A DNA stretch of 64,000 nt from Microbacterium aoyamense (GTDB lineage: Bacteria > Actinomycetota > Actinomycetes > Actinomycetales > Microbacteriaceae), in contig NZ_JAKNUT010000007.1 in NCBI RefSeq assembly GCF_023155855.1, forward strand, positions 179,822-243,821, written 5' to 3'. Both the position numbers and the translations under genes were made by a program. Below are positions 35,573 to 45,171 of this stretch, in pieces (within the stretch, counting starts at the first letter, position 1; every line of letters starts with the position of its first letter). The notes beneath the pieces were generated by a model. It searched no databases. It saw only the letters and a program-made list of their open reading frames with translations, and was not told the DNA's origin.

Positions 35573-36117
35573 GGCTTCTTCTTGCGCGGCAAGCGAGAGA
35601 CATGGTGCTTCGCGTCGACGGCCCGGCGGCGGCTCGGCCGCGTGCGCGGCGGCTTTCCGCCGACGTACAGCCAGCCGAGGAGCTCTTCGTCCTTGCCGAG
35701 GCCGTGCGCCTTCGCGACGGCCTTCGAGCGGGTGTAACTGCCGGTGCGCCAGAAGACGCCCCATCCTGCGTCGTCGAGGAGCAGGCTCAGCACGTGCGCG
35801 ACACCCGAGGCGACGGCCTCCTGCTCCCACCGCGGGACCTTGCTCTTCTTGTACGAGGCGACGACGGCGATCAGCAGCGGCGCGCGCAGCGGCTTCGTCG
35901 ACGGCTTCTTGTCGCCCTCGGCCTTCGCGATCGCGGCGCCGAGGCGCTCGCGGTCGTCGCCGCGCAGCTCGATGAGGCGCCAGGGCCGCAGCGACGAGTG
36001 ATCGGCGACGCGGCCCGCCGCCGAGACGAACGTGAGCAGTTCGGCACGCGTCGGCGCCTCGTCGGTGACCTTCGACCACGACCGTCGGTCGCGGACGGCC
36101 TCGAGTGCGCCGCTCAT
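35569..36117 (-). CDS. Nitroreductase-family flavoprotein
   Basis: The 182-residue protein fits the short YdjA-like nitroreductase group: FMN-contact RDRRSWSKVT at the N-terminus, DHSSLRPWRLIEL, then ASGVAHVLSLLLDDAGWGVFWRTG and a C-terminal LLGWLYVGGKP. It should reduce a small substrate with NAD(P)H; which one is unknown. A basic tail (SRLPRKKKP) ends the protein. Its ATG overlaps the stop of msrB by four bases, so both redox genes are co-translated. Confidence 0.87.
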   Translation of the reverse strand: MSGALEAVRDRRSWSKVTDEAPTRAELLTFVSAAGRVADHSSLRPWRLIELRGDDRERLGAAIAKAEGDKKPSTKPLRAPLLIAVVASYKKSKVPRWEQEAVASGVAHVLSLLLDDAGWGVFWRTGSYTRSKAVAKAHGLGKDEELLGWLYVGGKPPRTRPSRRRAVDAKHHVSRLPRKKKP

Positions 36118-36515
36118 GACTCCGGGGTGAACTCGAGCGAGAGGGAGTTCATGCAGTAGCGGTCACCCGTCGGCGTGCCGAAGCCGTCGGGGAACACGTG
36201 CCCCAGGTGCGAGCCGCAGTTCGCGCAGCGCACCTCGGTCCGCTGCATCCCGTGGCTGGAGTCGTCGAGGAGCTGCACCGCGTCGGGGCGGATCGACTCG
36301 TAGAAGCTCGGCCAGCCGCAGTGCGAATCGAACTTCGTGCCGCTCTTGAACAGCTCCGATCCGCACGCGGCGCACGTGTAGAGACCGGCGCGGCTCTCGT
36401 CGAGCAGCTCGCCCGTCCAAGCGCGCTCGGTTCCCGCCTGCCGCAGGACGGCGTACTGCTCGGGCGTGAGTTCTTCGCGCCACTCGTCGTCGGACTTCTC
36501 GACTGCGTAGGTCAT
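36114..36515 (-). CDS. msrB: Peptide methionine-(R)-sulfoxide reductase
   Basis: The 133-residue enzyme has the two zinc-binding CxxC pairs (CAAC near residue 48 and CANC near 97), the CGWPSFYES substrate loop, and RYCMNSLSLEF with the catalytic cysteine near residue 121. It repairs R-form methionine sulfoxide in proteins. ATG 36515 has GGAGG very close (one-base spacing), so a leaderless start with TTGAAT six bases upstream is equally possible. It is divergent from the DUF2332 gene. Confidence 0.96.
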   Translation of the reverse strand: MTYAVEKSDDEWREELTPEQYAVLRQAGTERAWTGELLDESRAGLYTCAACGSELFKSGTKFDSHCGWPSFYESIRPDAVQLLDDSSHGMQRTEVRCANCGSHLGHVFPDGFGTPTGDRYCMNSLSLEFTPES

Positions 36516-36550
36516 GCCTCCATTCAACCGCACTGCGGGAGGATGGAGGC

Positions 36551-37510
36551 ATGAGCTCCGACATCGACTCCGCACGGGAGCGCTACGCGCGCTTCGCGGC
36601 GGACGAGGCGCCCGGCCGGTCGGCGCTCTACGAGGAGTGGGCCGCGGGCGCGGCATCCGACGACGACCTCCTCGCTCTGCTGGCGCGCATTCCGGCGACG
36701 CACCGCCAGCCCCCGCTCGTCTTCGCCGTCGCGCGGCTGCTGGGTTCGCCGGAATCCGGGTTCGCTTCGTGGCGGGAATGGATGCTGCGCCATGCCGACA
36801 GCGTCGTCGCCGAGGCATCCCGTCGAACCCTGCAGACCAACGAGCCGATGCGCTGCGCCGTGCTCCTGCCCGCCCTGGCCGCCGTCGACGGGTCGATCGC
36901 GCTGCTCGAGATCGGTGCGAGCGCGGGGCTGTGTCTGTACCCCGATCGGTACGCGTACCGCTATCGCGGCGACGTCGCGGTCGACCTGGACCCGCCGTCG
37001 AGCTCGACCGTCGTGCTCGAGTGCGCGGTGACGGGCGCGCCGCCCCTGCGGCTGCCCGACGTCGTGTGGCGGGGCGGGATCGACCTCGCGCCCCTCGACC
37101 CCGCGTCGGCCGACGACCGCCGATTCCTCACGACGCTCGTGTGGCCGGGCGAGACCGGCCGCCGGGATCGCATCGAGGGGGCGCTCGACATCGCCGCGGC
37201 GGATCCGCCCGTGATGTGGCGGGGCGACGCATCCGAGGCCGCCGTCCTCGACACCGCACTCGCCGCCGCGCCCGATGGCGCGACCCTCGTCGTCACGACC
37301 CCCGGCGTGCTGCCGCACATCCCGCGCGTCGCGCGGGAGCGACTGATCGGGATGCTGCGCGCGCGCGACCTGGTGTGGATCTCGATCGACCCTCCAGGCG
37401 TGCACGGCGACGGCTTCGCGCTGTCGCGCGACGGGCGTCCGCTCGCCGACGTGGATCCGCTCGGGGCATCCCTGGAGTGGCGTGCCGGCGCGGAGGACTC
37501 CGGGCGTTAG
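36551..37510 (+). CDS. DUF2332-family protein
   Basis: The 319-residue protein matches DUF2332: N-terminal RYARFAADEAPGRSALYEEWAAGAASD, then THRQPPLVFAVARLLG, and a central IALLEIGASAGLCLYPDRYAYRY, which resembles the SAM-binding loop of methyltransferases. The function is not established. ATG 36551 follows GAGGAT by six bases. The TAG stop codon forms the start of the TAGCGT box of the next gene. Confidence 0.85.
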   Translation: MSSDIDSARERYARFAADEAPGRSALYEEWAAGAASDDDLLALLARIPATHRQPPLVFAVARLLGSPESGFASWREWMLRHADSVVAEASRRTLQTNEPMRCAVLLPALAAVDGSIALLEIGASAGLCLYPDRYAYRYRGDVAVDLDPPSSSTVVLECAVTGAPPLRLPDVVWRGGIDLAPLDPASADDRRFLTTLVWPGETGRRDRIEGALDIAAADPPVMWRGDASEAAVLDTALAAAPDGATLVVTTPGVLPHIPRVARERLIGMLRARDLVWISIDPPGVHGDGFALSRDGRPLADVDPLGASLEWRAGAEDSGR

Positions 37511-37519
37511 CGTGGGCTC

Positions 37520-37750
37520 GTGCCACTCACCGACCGCGACCGCGCCATCCTCGCCTTCGAGGCGGAGTGGCGTCGGCACGTCGGCGCGAAGGAGGAGGCG
37601 ATCCGCGACGACCTCGGCATCTCGCCCGCGAGGTACTACCAGCTGCTCGGCCGCCTCATCGAGACGGCGGAGGCGCAGGAGCACGACCCCATGCTCGTCA
37701 AGCGCCTGCGGCGGCTGCGCGAGGCACGGGTTTCCGCGACCGGACGGTAG
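37520..37750 (+). CDS. DUF3263 small DNA-binding-like protein
   Basis: The 76-residue protein is a conserved actinobacterial DUF3263 member with LTDRDRAILAFEAEWRRHVGAKEEAIRDDLGISPARYYQLLGRLI, which reads as a helix-turn-helix. It probably binds DNA; targets are unknown. GTG 37520 lies six bases after TAGCGT, whose TAG is the stop of the previous gene. The next gene uses the same arrangement. Confidence 0.88.
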   Translation: MPLTDRDRAILAFEAEWRRHVGAKEEAIRDDLGISPARYYQLLGRLIETAEAQEHDPMLVKRLRRLREARVSATGR

Positions 37751-37759
37751 CATCGGGGG

Positions 37760-38332
37760 GTGCCGAAAACGACCTTCCCCCGGGATCGCTTCGACGACCT
37801 TCCGGCCGATGCAGGCCGTGTCGGCGCCCACCGCGCCGAGAACCCGCGCATGCGCGGCGGCGTCGTGTTCCTGTGGGCGGCCCTCGCGACGATCGTCCTG
37901 ATCGCGGCGGGTATCTTCGGCACACTCCTGGTGTCCGGTCGCATCGACCTCTTCCCGACGCCCACTCCGACGCCGACCCCCACTCCGGTGGTGACGCCCG
38001 TCGTCGACACGACGACGAGCGTGCTGATCCTCAACGCGACCCCCGAAGAGGGCCTCGCGACGCAGATGGAGGATGTCGTCCTCGGCGCGGGATGGCCCGT
38101 CGGCAGCGTCCTCGCGGGTGGCGCCGGTTCGCAGGACTTCCCCGAGACGACCGTCTACTATCTCGCCCCCGAGGACGAAGCAGCGGCCCTCGGTCTCGCC
38201 GGCGTCATCGGCGGCGCGAAGGTCGAGCAGAGCGAGGCGTACCAGCCCGCCGATCCGGCCACCCGCCAGCTCACGATCGTCATCGGTCTCGACCGCACGG
38301 CCAACCCGCCTTCGCCCTCCGCGACGCCCTGA
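37760..38332 (+). CDS. LytR C-terminal-domain membrane protein
   Basis: The 190-residue protein has a short cytoplasmic part, one membrane helix (about residues 35-58), a Pro-Thr repeat spacer ([10 protein letters not shown]) and a LytR_C domain with [16 protein letters not shown] near residue 88. The domain is found in cell-wall LytR-CpsA-Psr proteins; here it stands alone, outside the membrane. GTG 37760 lies six bases after TAGCAT, whose TAG is the DUF3263 stop. DUF3263-LytR_C-csp-groL is a recurrent order in this family. Confidence 0.87.
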   Translation: MPKTTFPRDRFDDLPADAGRVGAHRAENPRMRGGVVFLWAALATIVLIAAGIFGTLLVSGRIDLFPTPTPTPTPTPVVTPVVDTTTSVLILNATPEEGLATQMEDVVLGAGWPVGSVLAGGAGSQDFPETTVYYLAPEDEAAALGLAGVIGGAKVEQSEAYQPADPATRQLTIVIGLDRTANPPSPSATP

Positions 38333-38469
38333 CGCGCCTTCCCGGGCCCGCGTGTTTCGCGCCCGTAAACACTTCGATGCGCGCGTGTCAACATCCGGCA
38401 TCCGGCGACATCCGACGATTCCGGCGTGCATACGATGGCGATGTCCCACCGCACTACAGGAGATCTCGC

Positions 38470-38490
38470 ATGACCGGAACATTCGCATGA
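38470..38490 (+). CDS. Six-codon upstream ORF overlapping the csp start
   Basis: ATG at 38470 opens a six-codon frame (MTGTFA) that ends in TGA at 38488-38490, overlapping the csp ATG in an ATGA junction. It, and not csp, has the good ribosome binding site: AGGAG seven bases upstream (38458-38462). Translation of csp probably depends on termination and re-initiation at this junction. TACGAT at 38431-38436 is a possible -10 box. Confidence 0.5.
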   Translation: MTGTFA

Positions 38491-38687
38491 CTCAAGGCAC
38501 CGTCAAGTGGTTCAACGCCGAGAAGGGCTTCGGCTTCATCACCGTCACCGACGGCCAGGACGTCTTCGTCCACTACTCGAACATCGACATGAGCGGCTTC
38601 CGCGTCCTCGAAGAGGGCCAGACCGTCGAGTTCACGGTCGGCGCCGGTCAGAAGGGTCCGCAGGCGGAAGCTGTGCGCGTCGTCTGA
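38487..38687 (+). CDS. Cold-shock protein (CspA family)
   Basis: The 66-residue protein is a single cold-shock domain with RNP1 KGFGFITV and RNP2 VFVHYSNI. It binds single-stranded RNA or DNA and acts as an RNA chaperone. A long in-frame ORF extends upstream but only this part matches the family. It lies between the LytR_C gene and groL and has its own terminator. Confidence 0.95.
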   Translation: MTQGTVKWFNAEKGFGFITVTDGQDVFVHYSNIDMSGFRVLEEGQTVEFTVGAGQKGPQAEAVRVV

Positions 38688-38708
38688 GGCCGACGACACC
38701 GACGGGAC

Positions 38709-38732
38709 GAGGGATGCCGTGAGGCATCCCTC
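38709..38732 (+). terminator. Rho-independent terminator after csp
   Basis: GAGGGATGCC and GGCATCCCTC form a perfect 10-bp stem around GTGA, followed by TTTCGTGTTT. Confidence 0.88.
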
Positions 38733-38750
38733 TTTCGTGTTTCCGGCGGC

Positions 38751-38809
38751 TTGCACTCGCATAGGGCGAGTGCCAGAATGGATTAGCACTCCGGTTCGTT
38801 GAGTGCTAA
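38751..38809 (+). promoter_or_regulatory. groL promoter with tandem CIRCE (HrcA) operators
   Basis: A vegetative promoter is visible: TTGCAC (38751-38756), 17-base spacer, CAGAAT (38774-38779). A perfect CIRCE element, TTAGCACTC-N9-GAGTGCTAA, covers 38783-38809, downstream of the -10. A second, degenerate CIRCE, CTTGCACTC-N9-GAGTGCCAG, occupies the space from the -35 into the -10. HrcA bound at both would block RNA polymerase; heat relieves it. Confidence 0.93.
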
Positions 38810-38816
38810 TCCATAA

Positions 38817-40463
<1,647 letters not shown>

Positions 40464-40475
40464 GTCCCACACGAA

Positions 40476-40511
40476 GAAGCGCCCCTCCTCTTTCGAGAGG
40501 AGGGGCGCTTC
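40476..40511. terminator. Strong terminator between groL and the toxin gene
   Basis: A perfect 16-bp stem (GAAGCGCCCCTCCTCT and complement) closes on a stable TTCG tetraloop. It separates the converging groL and PIN-toxin genes. Confidence 0.88.
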
Positions 40512-40526
40512 TGCACATGGTGAGCG

Positions 40527-40922
40527 TCAGCGGCCGGGGGACGCGACCGCAAGCCCCGCGGCACGCGCGGCCTCGATCTGCCGTGCGTCGTACGAGATGA
40601 AGGTCGTGGGTCCGCAGCGGAGCGCCGTCACGACATGCAGTGCATCGAGAGAGCGCAGGTTGGCGCCGACGACGAGGCCCGCTTCGGCGAACACCGATCG
40701 GGGCATGTCGACGAGGTCGATGCCTTCGAGGATGACGGTCACGGCCTCCTGGCTCAGCGAGAGGCGGTTGGCAGCCCGGCGCAGTTCGGTCTCGAGGAGC
40801 GCTGCGGACCGGATGGCCGTGCCCGTTTCGGCGGCCTGCTCCAAGGCATGGGCGAGAGCGTCCGATTCCTTCTCCTCTGCCATGAGCTTCACAGCGGCCG
40901 AGGAGTCCACGTAGACGCTCAT
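40527..40922 (-). CDS. vapC: VapC-type PIN-domain toxin
   Basis: The 131-residue protein is a complete PIN domain with the four acidic metal ligands in place: D6 (YVDSSAAVKL), E44 (LLETELRR), D93 (SLDALHVVTAL) and D112 (SYDARQIEAA). VapC toxins cut tRNA or rRNA. Its ATG overlaps the stop of the upstream Phd-type antitoxin gene by four bases, the normal layout of type II modules. Confidence 0.92.
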   Translation of the reverse strand: MSVYVDSSAAVKLMAEEKESDALAHALEQAAETGTAIRSAALLETELRRAANRLSLSQEAVTVILEGIDLVDMPRSVFAEAGLVVGANLRSLDALHVVTALRCGPTTFISYDARQIEAARAAGLAVASPGR

Positions 40923-41173
40923 CGATCGCCGCGCAGGTCGTCGAGGATCTGCTGCGTCGTGACGCCGGGAGGAAGCGGCTGCGGTGTGATGTCCAGCCAC
41001 CCGCCGCGGCGCCTCGCCGGACGGATCGTGACCTGCGGGGCGAGCGGCGGGGGCACGAGCGTCGCGACGACCTCGCCGTGATTGGTGATGTGGATCGTCT
41101 CGCCGCCTCGGACCTCCTCGAGGATCTTGCTCGAGTTGTTGCGCAGTTCGCGATGGGGGATGGTCCTCGCCAC
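40919..41173 (-). CDS. Phd/YefM-type antitoxin
   Basis: The 84-residue protein has an N-terminal Phd/YefM DNA-binding domain (ARTIPHRELRNNSSKILEEVRGGETIHITNHGEVVATLVP) and a C-terminal toxin-wrapping tail ending QQILDDLRGDR. I chose GTG 41173, with AAGGAGG at good distance. An alternative ATG at 41236 overlaps the WXG100 stop codon and would add 21 residues that read through four GCTACN-type repeats. It should neutralise the PIN toxin and repress its own promoter. Confidence 0.87.
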   Translation of the reverse strand: MARTIPHRELRNNSSKILEEVRGGETIHITNHGEVVATLVPPPLAPQVTIRPARRRGGWLDITPQPLPPGVTTQQILDDLRGDR

Positions 41174-41192
41174 GGTTGCCTCCTTCGATCGC

Positions 41193-41229
41193 GTAGCAAT
41201 CGTAGCAAGAGGTGTAGCAACCGTAGCAA
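41193..41229. promoter_or_regulatory. Four GTAGCAA heptamers upstream of the antitoxin
   Basis: GTAGCAA occurs at 41193, 41202, 41214 and 41223, as two pairs with a nine-base step, the pairs being 21 bases apart (two helical turns). It sits 20-56 bases upstream of the antitoxin GTG and is a candidate operator for the antitoxin-toxin complex. The same bases could instead be coding if the ATG at 41236 is used. Confidence 0.55.
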
Positions 41230-41235
41230 AGTCCA

Positions 41236-41523
41236 TCAGCGGAAGAGGCCCATCGTCGCCTGCTCGGCCTCGGCGTACTGACGCCCCGCAAGCGACAGGG
41301 CGGCATTGATGCCGGCGAGGCTCTCTTCGACCGTGCGCTGCGTCGCGCGCCATTGCTCGACGGAGGACTGGAAGGCGGTGGAGGCCGCGCCCGTCCACGA
41401 CGACTGCAGGCCCGTCAGCTGACTGAGGAGGGCGTTCACCTCGCCCTGCAGGCGATCGATCGTTCCGCGCACGACGGCGGTGGAGGAGAGGACGGCATCG
41501 GAATCGACGGAGAAGACGGCCAT
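41236..41523 (-). CDS. WXG100-family (ESAT-6-like) protein
   Basis: The 95-residue protein is a helical hairpin with the SSWTG (WxG) turn near residue 43 and no signal peptide, as expected for a type VII secretion substrate. A C-terminal YxxxE-like signal is visible in QYAEAE. No EccC ATPase or other secretion gene is nearby, so it is an orphan. ATG 41523 has AAGGAG upstream. Its stop overlaps the alternative ATG of the antitoxin. Confidence 0.88.
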   Translation of the reverse strand: MAVFSVDSDAVLSSTAVVRGTIDRLQGEVNALLSQLTGLQSSWTGAASTAFQSSVEQWRATQRTVEESLAGINAALSLAGRQYAEAEQATMGLFR

Positions 41524-41639
41524 GGAAAGCTCCTTGTTCGGGGTGTGCGTCCCACGCTAGAAGCGCGGGCCGCGGCATCCTGAGCCGTCAGGGAAGGCTG
41601 TGGAACGTCGACCCGCCGCCCACGACTGTGGAGGAGTCG

Positions 41640-43391
41640 CTACTCGGCGGGATCGGTCAGACGACGCAGCGGCTGGGTCTCGAGGTGCAGGTGCTCCGAG
41701 GCATCCCGCGGTTCGGCGAGCGGGAGCGAGACGCGGAAGGTCGCACCGCCGCCCGGGGTGTCGGCGACCGACACGGCGCCGTGCAGGGCCTCGACGATCG
41801 AGGCGACGATCGACAGCCCCAGCCCCGTGCCACCCGTCTCGCGCGTACGCGAGTTGTCGGCGCGCCAGAACCGCTGGAAGATCTTGTCCTTGATCTGGTC
41901 GGGAATGCCCTCGCCGTGATCGATGATCTCGATCCAGCCCATCGCCATCGCCGTGTCGATGCCGACCCGCAGCTCGATCGGCGAGTCCTCGCCGGTGAAC
42001 CTCCGCGCATTGCCGAGCAGGTTCGTCACGACCTGCCGGATGCGGTTCTCGTCGCCCAGGACGATCGGTGCGGGTGCCGTCGAGGGGGCCGCGGGCTCCG
42101 CCGCGAGGTGCAGCTGCTGCACCGCCGGCTCACCCATGCCGGTCGCCGACGTGGCGGGCATCGGTTTCGGCTTGCGACGAAGCAGCGAGAGGGATGCCCC
42201 GGCTCGCGCGATCGCCGATGTCGACGGGCGTTTGGTCGTTTCGGGGCCCGGTTCGGGCACATGCGGAGCTTCGTGCCGCTCGACGGCGGTCGTGTCGATC
42301 ACGGTGACGGGCCGCGACGGAGACGTCGCGCGCACATCGAGGGCAGCGTCCCGTGCGACGGGACGCAGGTCCACGGGCGTGATGACGACATCCCGTCGCT
42401 CGTCGAGTCGTGCGAGGGCGAGCAGGTCCTCGACGAGCACGCCCATGCGCTTGGCTTCGCTCTCGATCCGGTCCATCGCCTGAGCGACGTCCTCGTCGCC
42501 ACGGATGGCGCCCATGCGGTAGAGCTCGGCGTACCCGCGGACCGTGACGAGCGGTGTGCGCAGCTCGTGGCTCGCGTCGCCGATGAACCGGCGCATCTGG
42601 CGCACGGTGGCGTCCCGCTGCGAGATGGCAGTGTCGACGCGACCGAGCATCGCGTTGATCGCGGTCTTGAGGCGGCCGACCTCGGTCGTGGTCGGCTCGA
42701 TGTCGGTCATGCGCTGGCCGAAGTCGCCCGACGCGATCGCCATGGCGGTCGTCTCGACCTGCCCGAGGCTGCGGAAGGCGAACGTCACGAGAAGGCGCGT
42801 CAGCACCGCACCGAAGATGATCGCGAAGACCGCGATGATGCTGTAGATGCCCGCAGACGTCGCGACCGTGCGGTTGACGGGGCCGATCGGCAGGGCGACG
42901 AGCTGCGTGAACGAGATCCCCGTCCCCGGCAGCTCCTGCACGGCGATCGCCGTGCGGAACTCGGTGTCCCCGTCCTCCGACGGAAGGGTCTCGAGGCTCA
43001 GCGGATGGTTGACGGCGTAGGTCAGGTCGATCGTCTCGGGGAACTTCGGCGGCGATTCCGCCGTCCCGCCCGCCGAGCCGAGGAAGGCGCCGTGCACGGG
43101 GCCGTACACCGCCACGAAGTAGTCGGCGGGGGGCGCGTTCTCGGCCGGCTCGGCGGCGAGCTCACCGTCCACGAGCGAGATGTCCAGGAGCGAGCCCGCG
43201 ACATCGGTCTGGGCGAGCTGGACGAGTTGCGTGTCGAGGTTGGCGAGCAGCGCGCCGCGCAGGAACATCGTCGTGCCGATGCCGGCGCCGAGCAGACCGA
43301 TCGCGAGGACGGCGACCGAGGCGCCCGTGACCTTGGCGCGCAGGCTGATGCTGCGCCACCACCGGGTGACGGCGTCGGTCTTGTCGGCCAC
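41640..43391 (-). CDS. HAMP sensor histidine kinase with an inserted segment
   Basis: The 583-residue kinase has membrane helices near residues 20-45 and 182-205 enclosing an external sensor domain, a HAMP linker, HisKA with GDASHELRTPLV (histidine near 275) and HATPase with VVTNLLGNARRF, DHGEGIPDQI and GTGLGLSIVASI. About 75 low-complexity residues (roughly 366-440, Pro/Ala/Arg-rich) are inserted between HisKA and the ATPase N-box, making it longer than usual. The signal is unknown. It follows its response regulator by 15 bases. Confidence 0.93.
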   Translation of the reverse strand: MADKTDAVTRWWRSISLRAKVTGASVAVLAIGLLGAGIGTTMFLRGALLANLDTQLVQLAQTDVAGSLLDISLVDGELAAEPAENAPPADYFVAVYGPVHGAFLGSAGGTAESPPKFPETIDLTYAVNHPLSLETLPSEDGDTEFRTAIAVQELPGTGISFTQLVALPIGPVNRTVATSAGIYSIIAVFAIIFGAVLTRLLVTFAFRSLGQVETTAMAIASGDFGQRMTDIEPTTTEVGRLKTAINAMLGRVDTAISQRDATVRQMRRFIGDASHELRTPLVTVRGYAELYRMGAIRGDEDVAQAMDRIESEAKRMGVLVEDLLALARLDERRDVVITPVDLRPVARDAALDVRATSPSRPVTVIDTTAVERHEAPHVPEPGPETTKRPSTSAIARAGASLSLLRRKPKPMPATSATGMGEPAVQQLHLAAEPAAPSTAPAPIVLGDENRIRQVVTNLLGNARRFTGEDSPIELRVGIDTAMAMGWIEIIDHGEGIPDQIKDKIFQRFWRADNSRTRETGGTGLGLSIVASIVEALHGAVSVADTPGGGATFRVSLPLAEPRDASEHLHLETQPLRRLTDPAE

Positions 43392-43406
43392 GTTTCCTCA
43401 GGCGGC

Positions 43407-44099
43407 TCAGGCCGTCTTGCCCGCCTTCAGCATGTAGCCGAAGCCGCGCTTGGTCTGGATGAGCGGCTCGGACGAGTGCGGATCGATCTTGCGTCGCAGA
43501 TACGAGATGTAACTCTCGACGATGCCCGCATCGCCGTTGAAGTCGTACTCCCACACGTGATCGAGGATCTGCGCCTTCGACAGCACACGATTGGGGTTGA
43601 GCATGAGGTAGCGCAGGAGCTTGAACTCGGTGGGGCTGAGGTCGATGGAGGCATCGCCGACGACGACGTCGTGGGTGTCCTGGTCCATCGTGATCTCGCC
43701 CGCCCGGATGACCGACTCCTCATCGGCCTGCATCGTGCGACGCAGGATCGCCTGGATGCGAGCGACGATCTCGTCGAGACTGAACGGCTTCGTGACGTAG
43801 TCGTCACCGCCGGCGTTGAGCCCCTCGATCTTGTCCTCGGTCTCGTCCTTCGCGGTGAGGAAGAGGATCGGCGCCGTGTACCCGGCACCGCGGAGGCGCT
43901 TGGTGACGCTGAAGCCGTTCATGTCGGGGAGCATGACGTCGAGGATGATCAGGTCGGGCTCCTCTTCGAGCACGGCCGAGATCGTCTGGGCGCCGTTCGA
44001 GACGGCTTTGACCTGGAATCCCGCGAACCGGAGGCTCGTGATGAGCAGGTCGCGGATGTTCGGCTCGTCGTCGACAACCAGGATGCGCGGTGCGGTCAT
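43407..44099 (-). CDS. OmpR-family response regulator (TcrX-like)
   Basis: The 230-residue regulator has receiver motifs ILVVDDEPNIRDLL, IILDVMLPDMNGF (phosphorylated aspartate) and DDYVTKPFS, and a winged helix with RVLSKAQILDHVWEYDFNGDAGIVESYISYLRRKID. It is the partner of the sensor kinase that follows. The regulon is unknown; TcrX and MprA are the nearest mycobacterial types. Confidence 0.94.
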   Translation of the reverse strand: MTAPRILVVDDEPNIRDLLITSLRFAGFQVKAVSNGAQTISAVLEEEPDLIILDVMLPDMNGFSVTKRLRGAGYTAPILFLTAKDETEDKIEGLNAGGDDYVTKPFSLDEIVARIQAILRRTMQADEESVIRAGEITMDQDTHDVVVGDASIDLSPTEFKLLRYLMLNPNRVLSKAQILDHVWEYDFNGDAGIVESYISYLRRKIDPHSSEPLIQTKRGFGYMLKAGKTA

Positions 44100-44178
44100 G
44101 GGTTCATTATGGCGATGGATGCCATGCCCTGTCTGGATATCGGCCGGAAAGCCCGATCACAGCAGGCAGGATGGAGGG

Positions 44179-45171
44179 ATGACACAGCCTCCCGCCGACG
44201 CTTTCGCCGACGGTCTCGGCTTCCATCGCCTCGTCTTCGCGCGCCGGCGCCCGGGATGGTGGACGCCGCTCGTCGTCGGACTCGTGGGGCTCGCGTTCTA
44301 CGTCGTTCTCACGCTGCTCGGTGTCGTCGCGCTCCTCGTGTGGTCGCTCGTCGACCCCACGATCATGCAGAGGCTGCTGGCGATCGGCGAGGGCGTCGCA
44401 TTCGATCTGGCCGACCCCCTCATCATGGCCGTCGTGCTCGGGTCGATCGCGCTCATGCTCCCCGCGTACGTGCTCGCGTCGCTGCTCATCAACGGCCGTC
44501 GCGTCGGGCTGGTCTCGTCGGCCTTCGGCCGCCTGAGATGGCGATGGATGCTGCTCTGCGCCGCCGCGGGGGTCGTGGTGGCGGGGGTGGTCACGGGGCT
44601 GTCGTTCCTGCTGCCGGCCGAAGAGACCGGGGGAGAGGTCCTCCAGCCGGGCGACAACCCGCAGCTGTGGGCGACGCTCATCGTGCTGCTGCTCGTCGTG
44701 CCGTTCCAGGCAGCGTCCGAGGAGTACGTCTTCCGCGGATACCTCATGCAGGCGATCGGGCGGTGGTTGCGGCATCCCGCGTTCGCGATCCTGCTCCCGG
44801 TGCCGCTCTTCGTCCTCGGCCACCTCTACGACCCGCTCGGTCAGGTGAGCGTCGGCGTCTTCGCCGTCGCGGCAGGCTGGCTCACGTGGCGGACCGGTGG
44901 CCTCGAAGCGGCGATCTCGATCCACGTCGTCAACAACCTGCTGGCGTTCCTGCTCGCGCTCGCCGGTCTCAGCGACGTGAATGCGACCTCGCCCGGCATC
45001 CTGAGCTTCATCGTCTCGACCGTCATGGTGGGTGCCTACGTCGCGCTCGTCGAGGTGATGTTCCGGCGCTCCGGGATGCCGCGGACGCTCCGCCTCACGG
45101 CGCCGGTGGCGGTACCCGTGCCGCCGGTCGAGCCTCAGGCGGCGATGCCGTCGGCGTCCAGGATCGTATAG
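44179..45171 (+). CDS. CPBP-family intramembrane metalloprotease
   Basis: The 330-residue membrane protein has eight or so hydrophobic segments and the CPBP/CAAX motifs: EEYVFRGYLMQAI (catalytic glutamates), LFVLGHLY and ISIHVVNNLL (metal histidines). It may cut prenylated or membrane proteins; the substrate is unknown. I chose ATG 44179 (GAT-containing -10 CAGGAT six bases before). The 3' end overlaps the XPB gene by 37 bases in convergent orientation. Confidence 0.88.
   Translation: MTQPPADAFADGLGFHRLVFARRRPGWWTPLVVGLVGLAFYVVLTLLGVVALLVWSLVDPTIMQRLLAIGEGVAFDLADPLIMAVVLGSIALMLPAYVLASLLINGRRVGLVSSAFGRLRWRWMLLCAAAGVVVAGVVTGLSFLLPAEETGGEVLQPGDNPQLWATLIVLLLVVPFQAASEEYVFRGYLMQAIGRWLRHPAFAILLPVPLFVLGHLYDPLGQVSVGVFAVAAGWLTWRTGGLEAAISIHVVNNLLAFLLALAGLSDVNATSPGILSFIVSTVMVGAYVALVEVMFRRSGMPRTLRLTAPVAVPVPPVEPQAAMPSASRIV

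Noticed and set aside
37955..37995. Pro-Thr coding repeat as a microsatellite or regulatory repeat
   Set aside because: It codes for a normal spacer after the membrane helix of the LytR_C protein; similar PT spacers occur in the DsbA-like protein.
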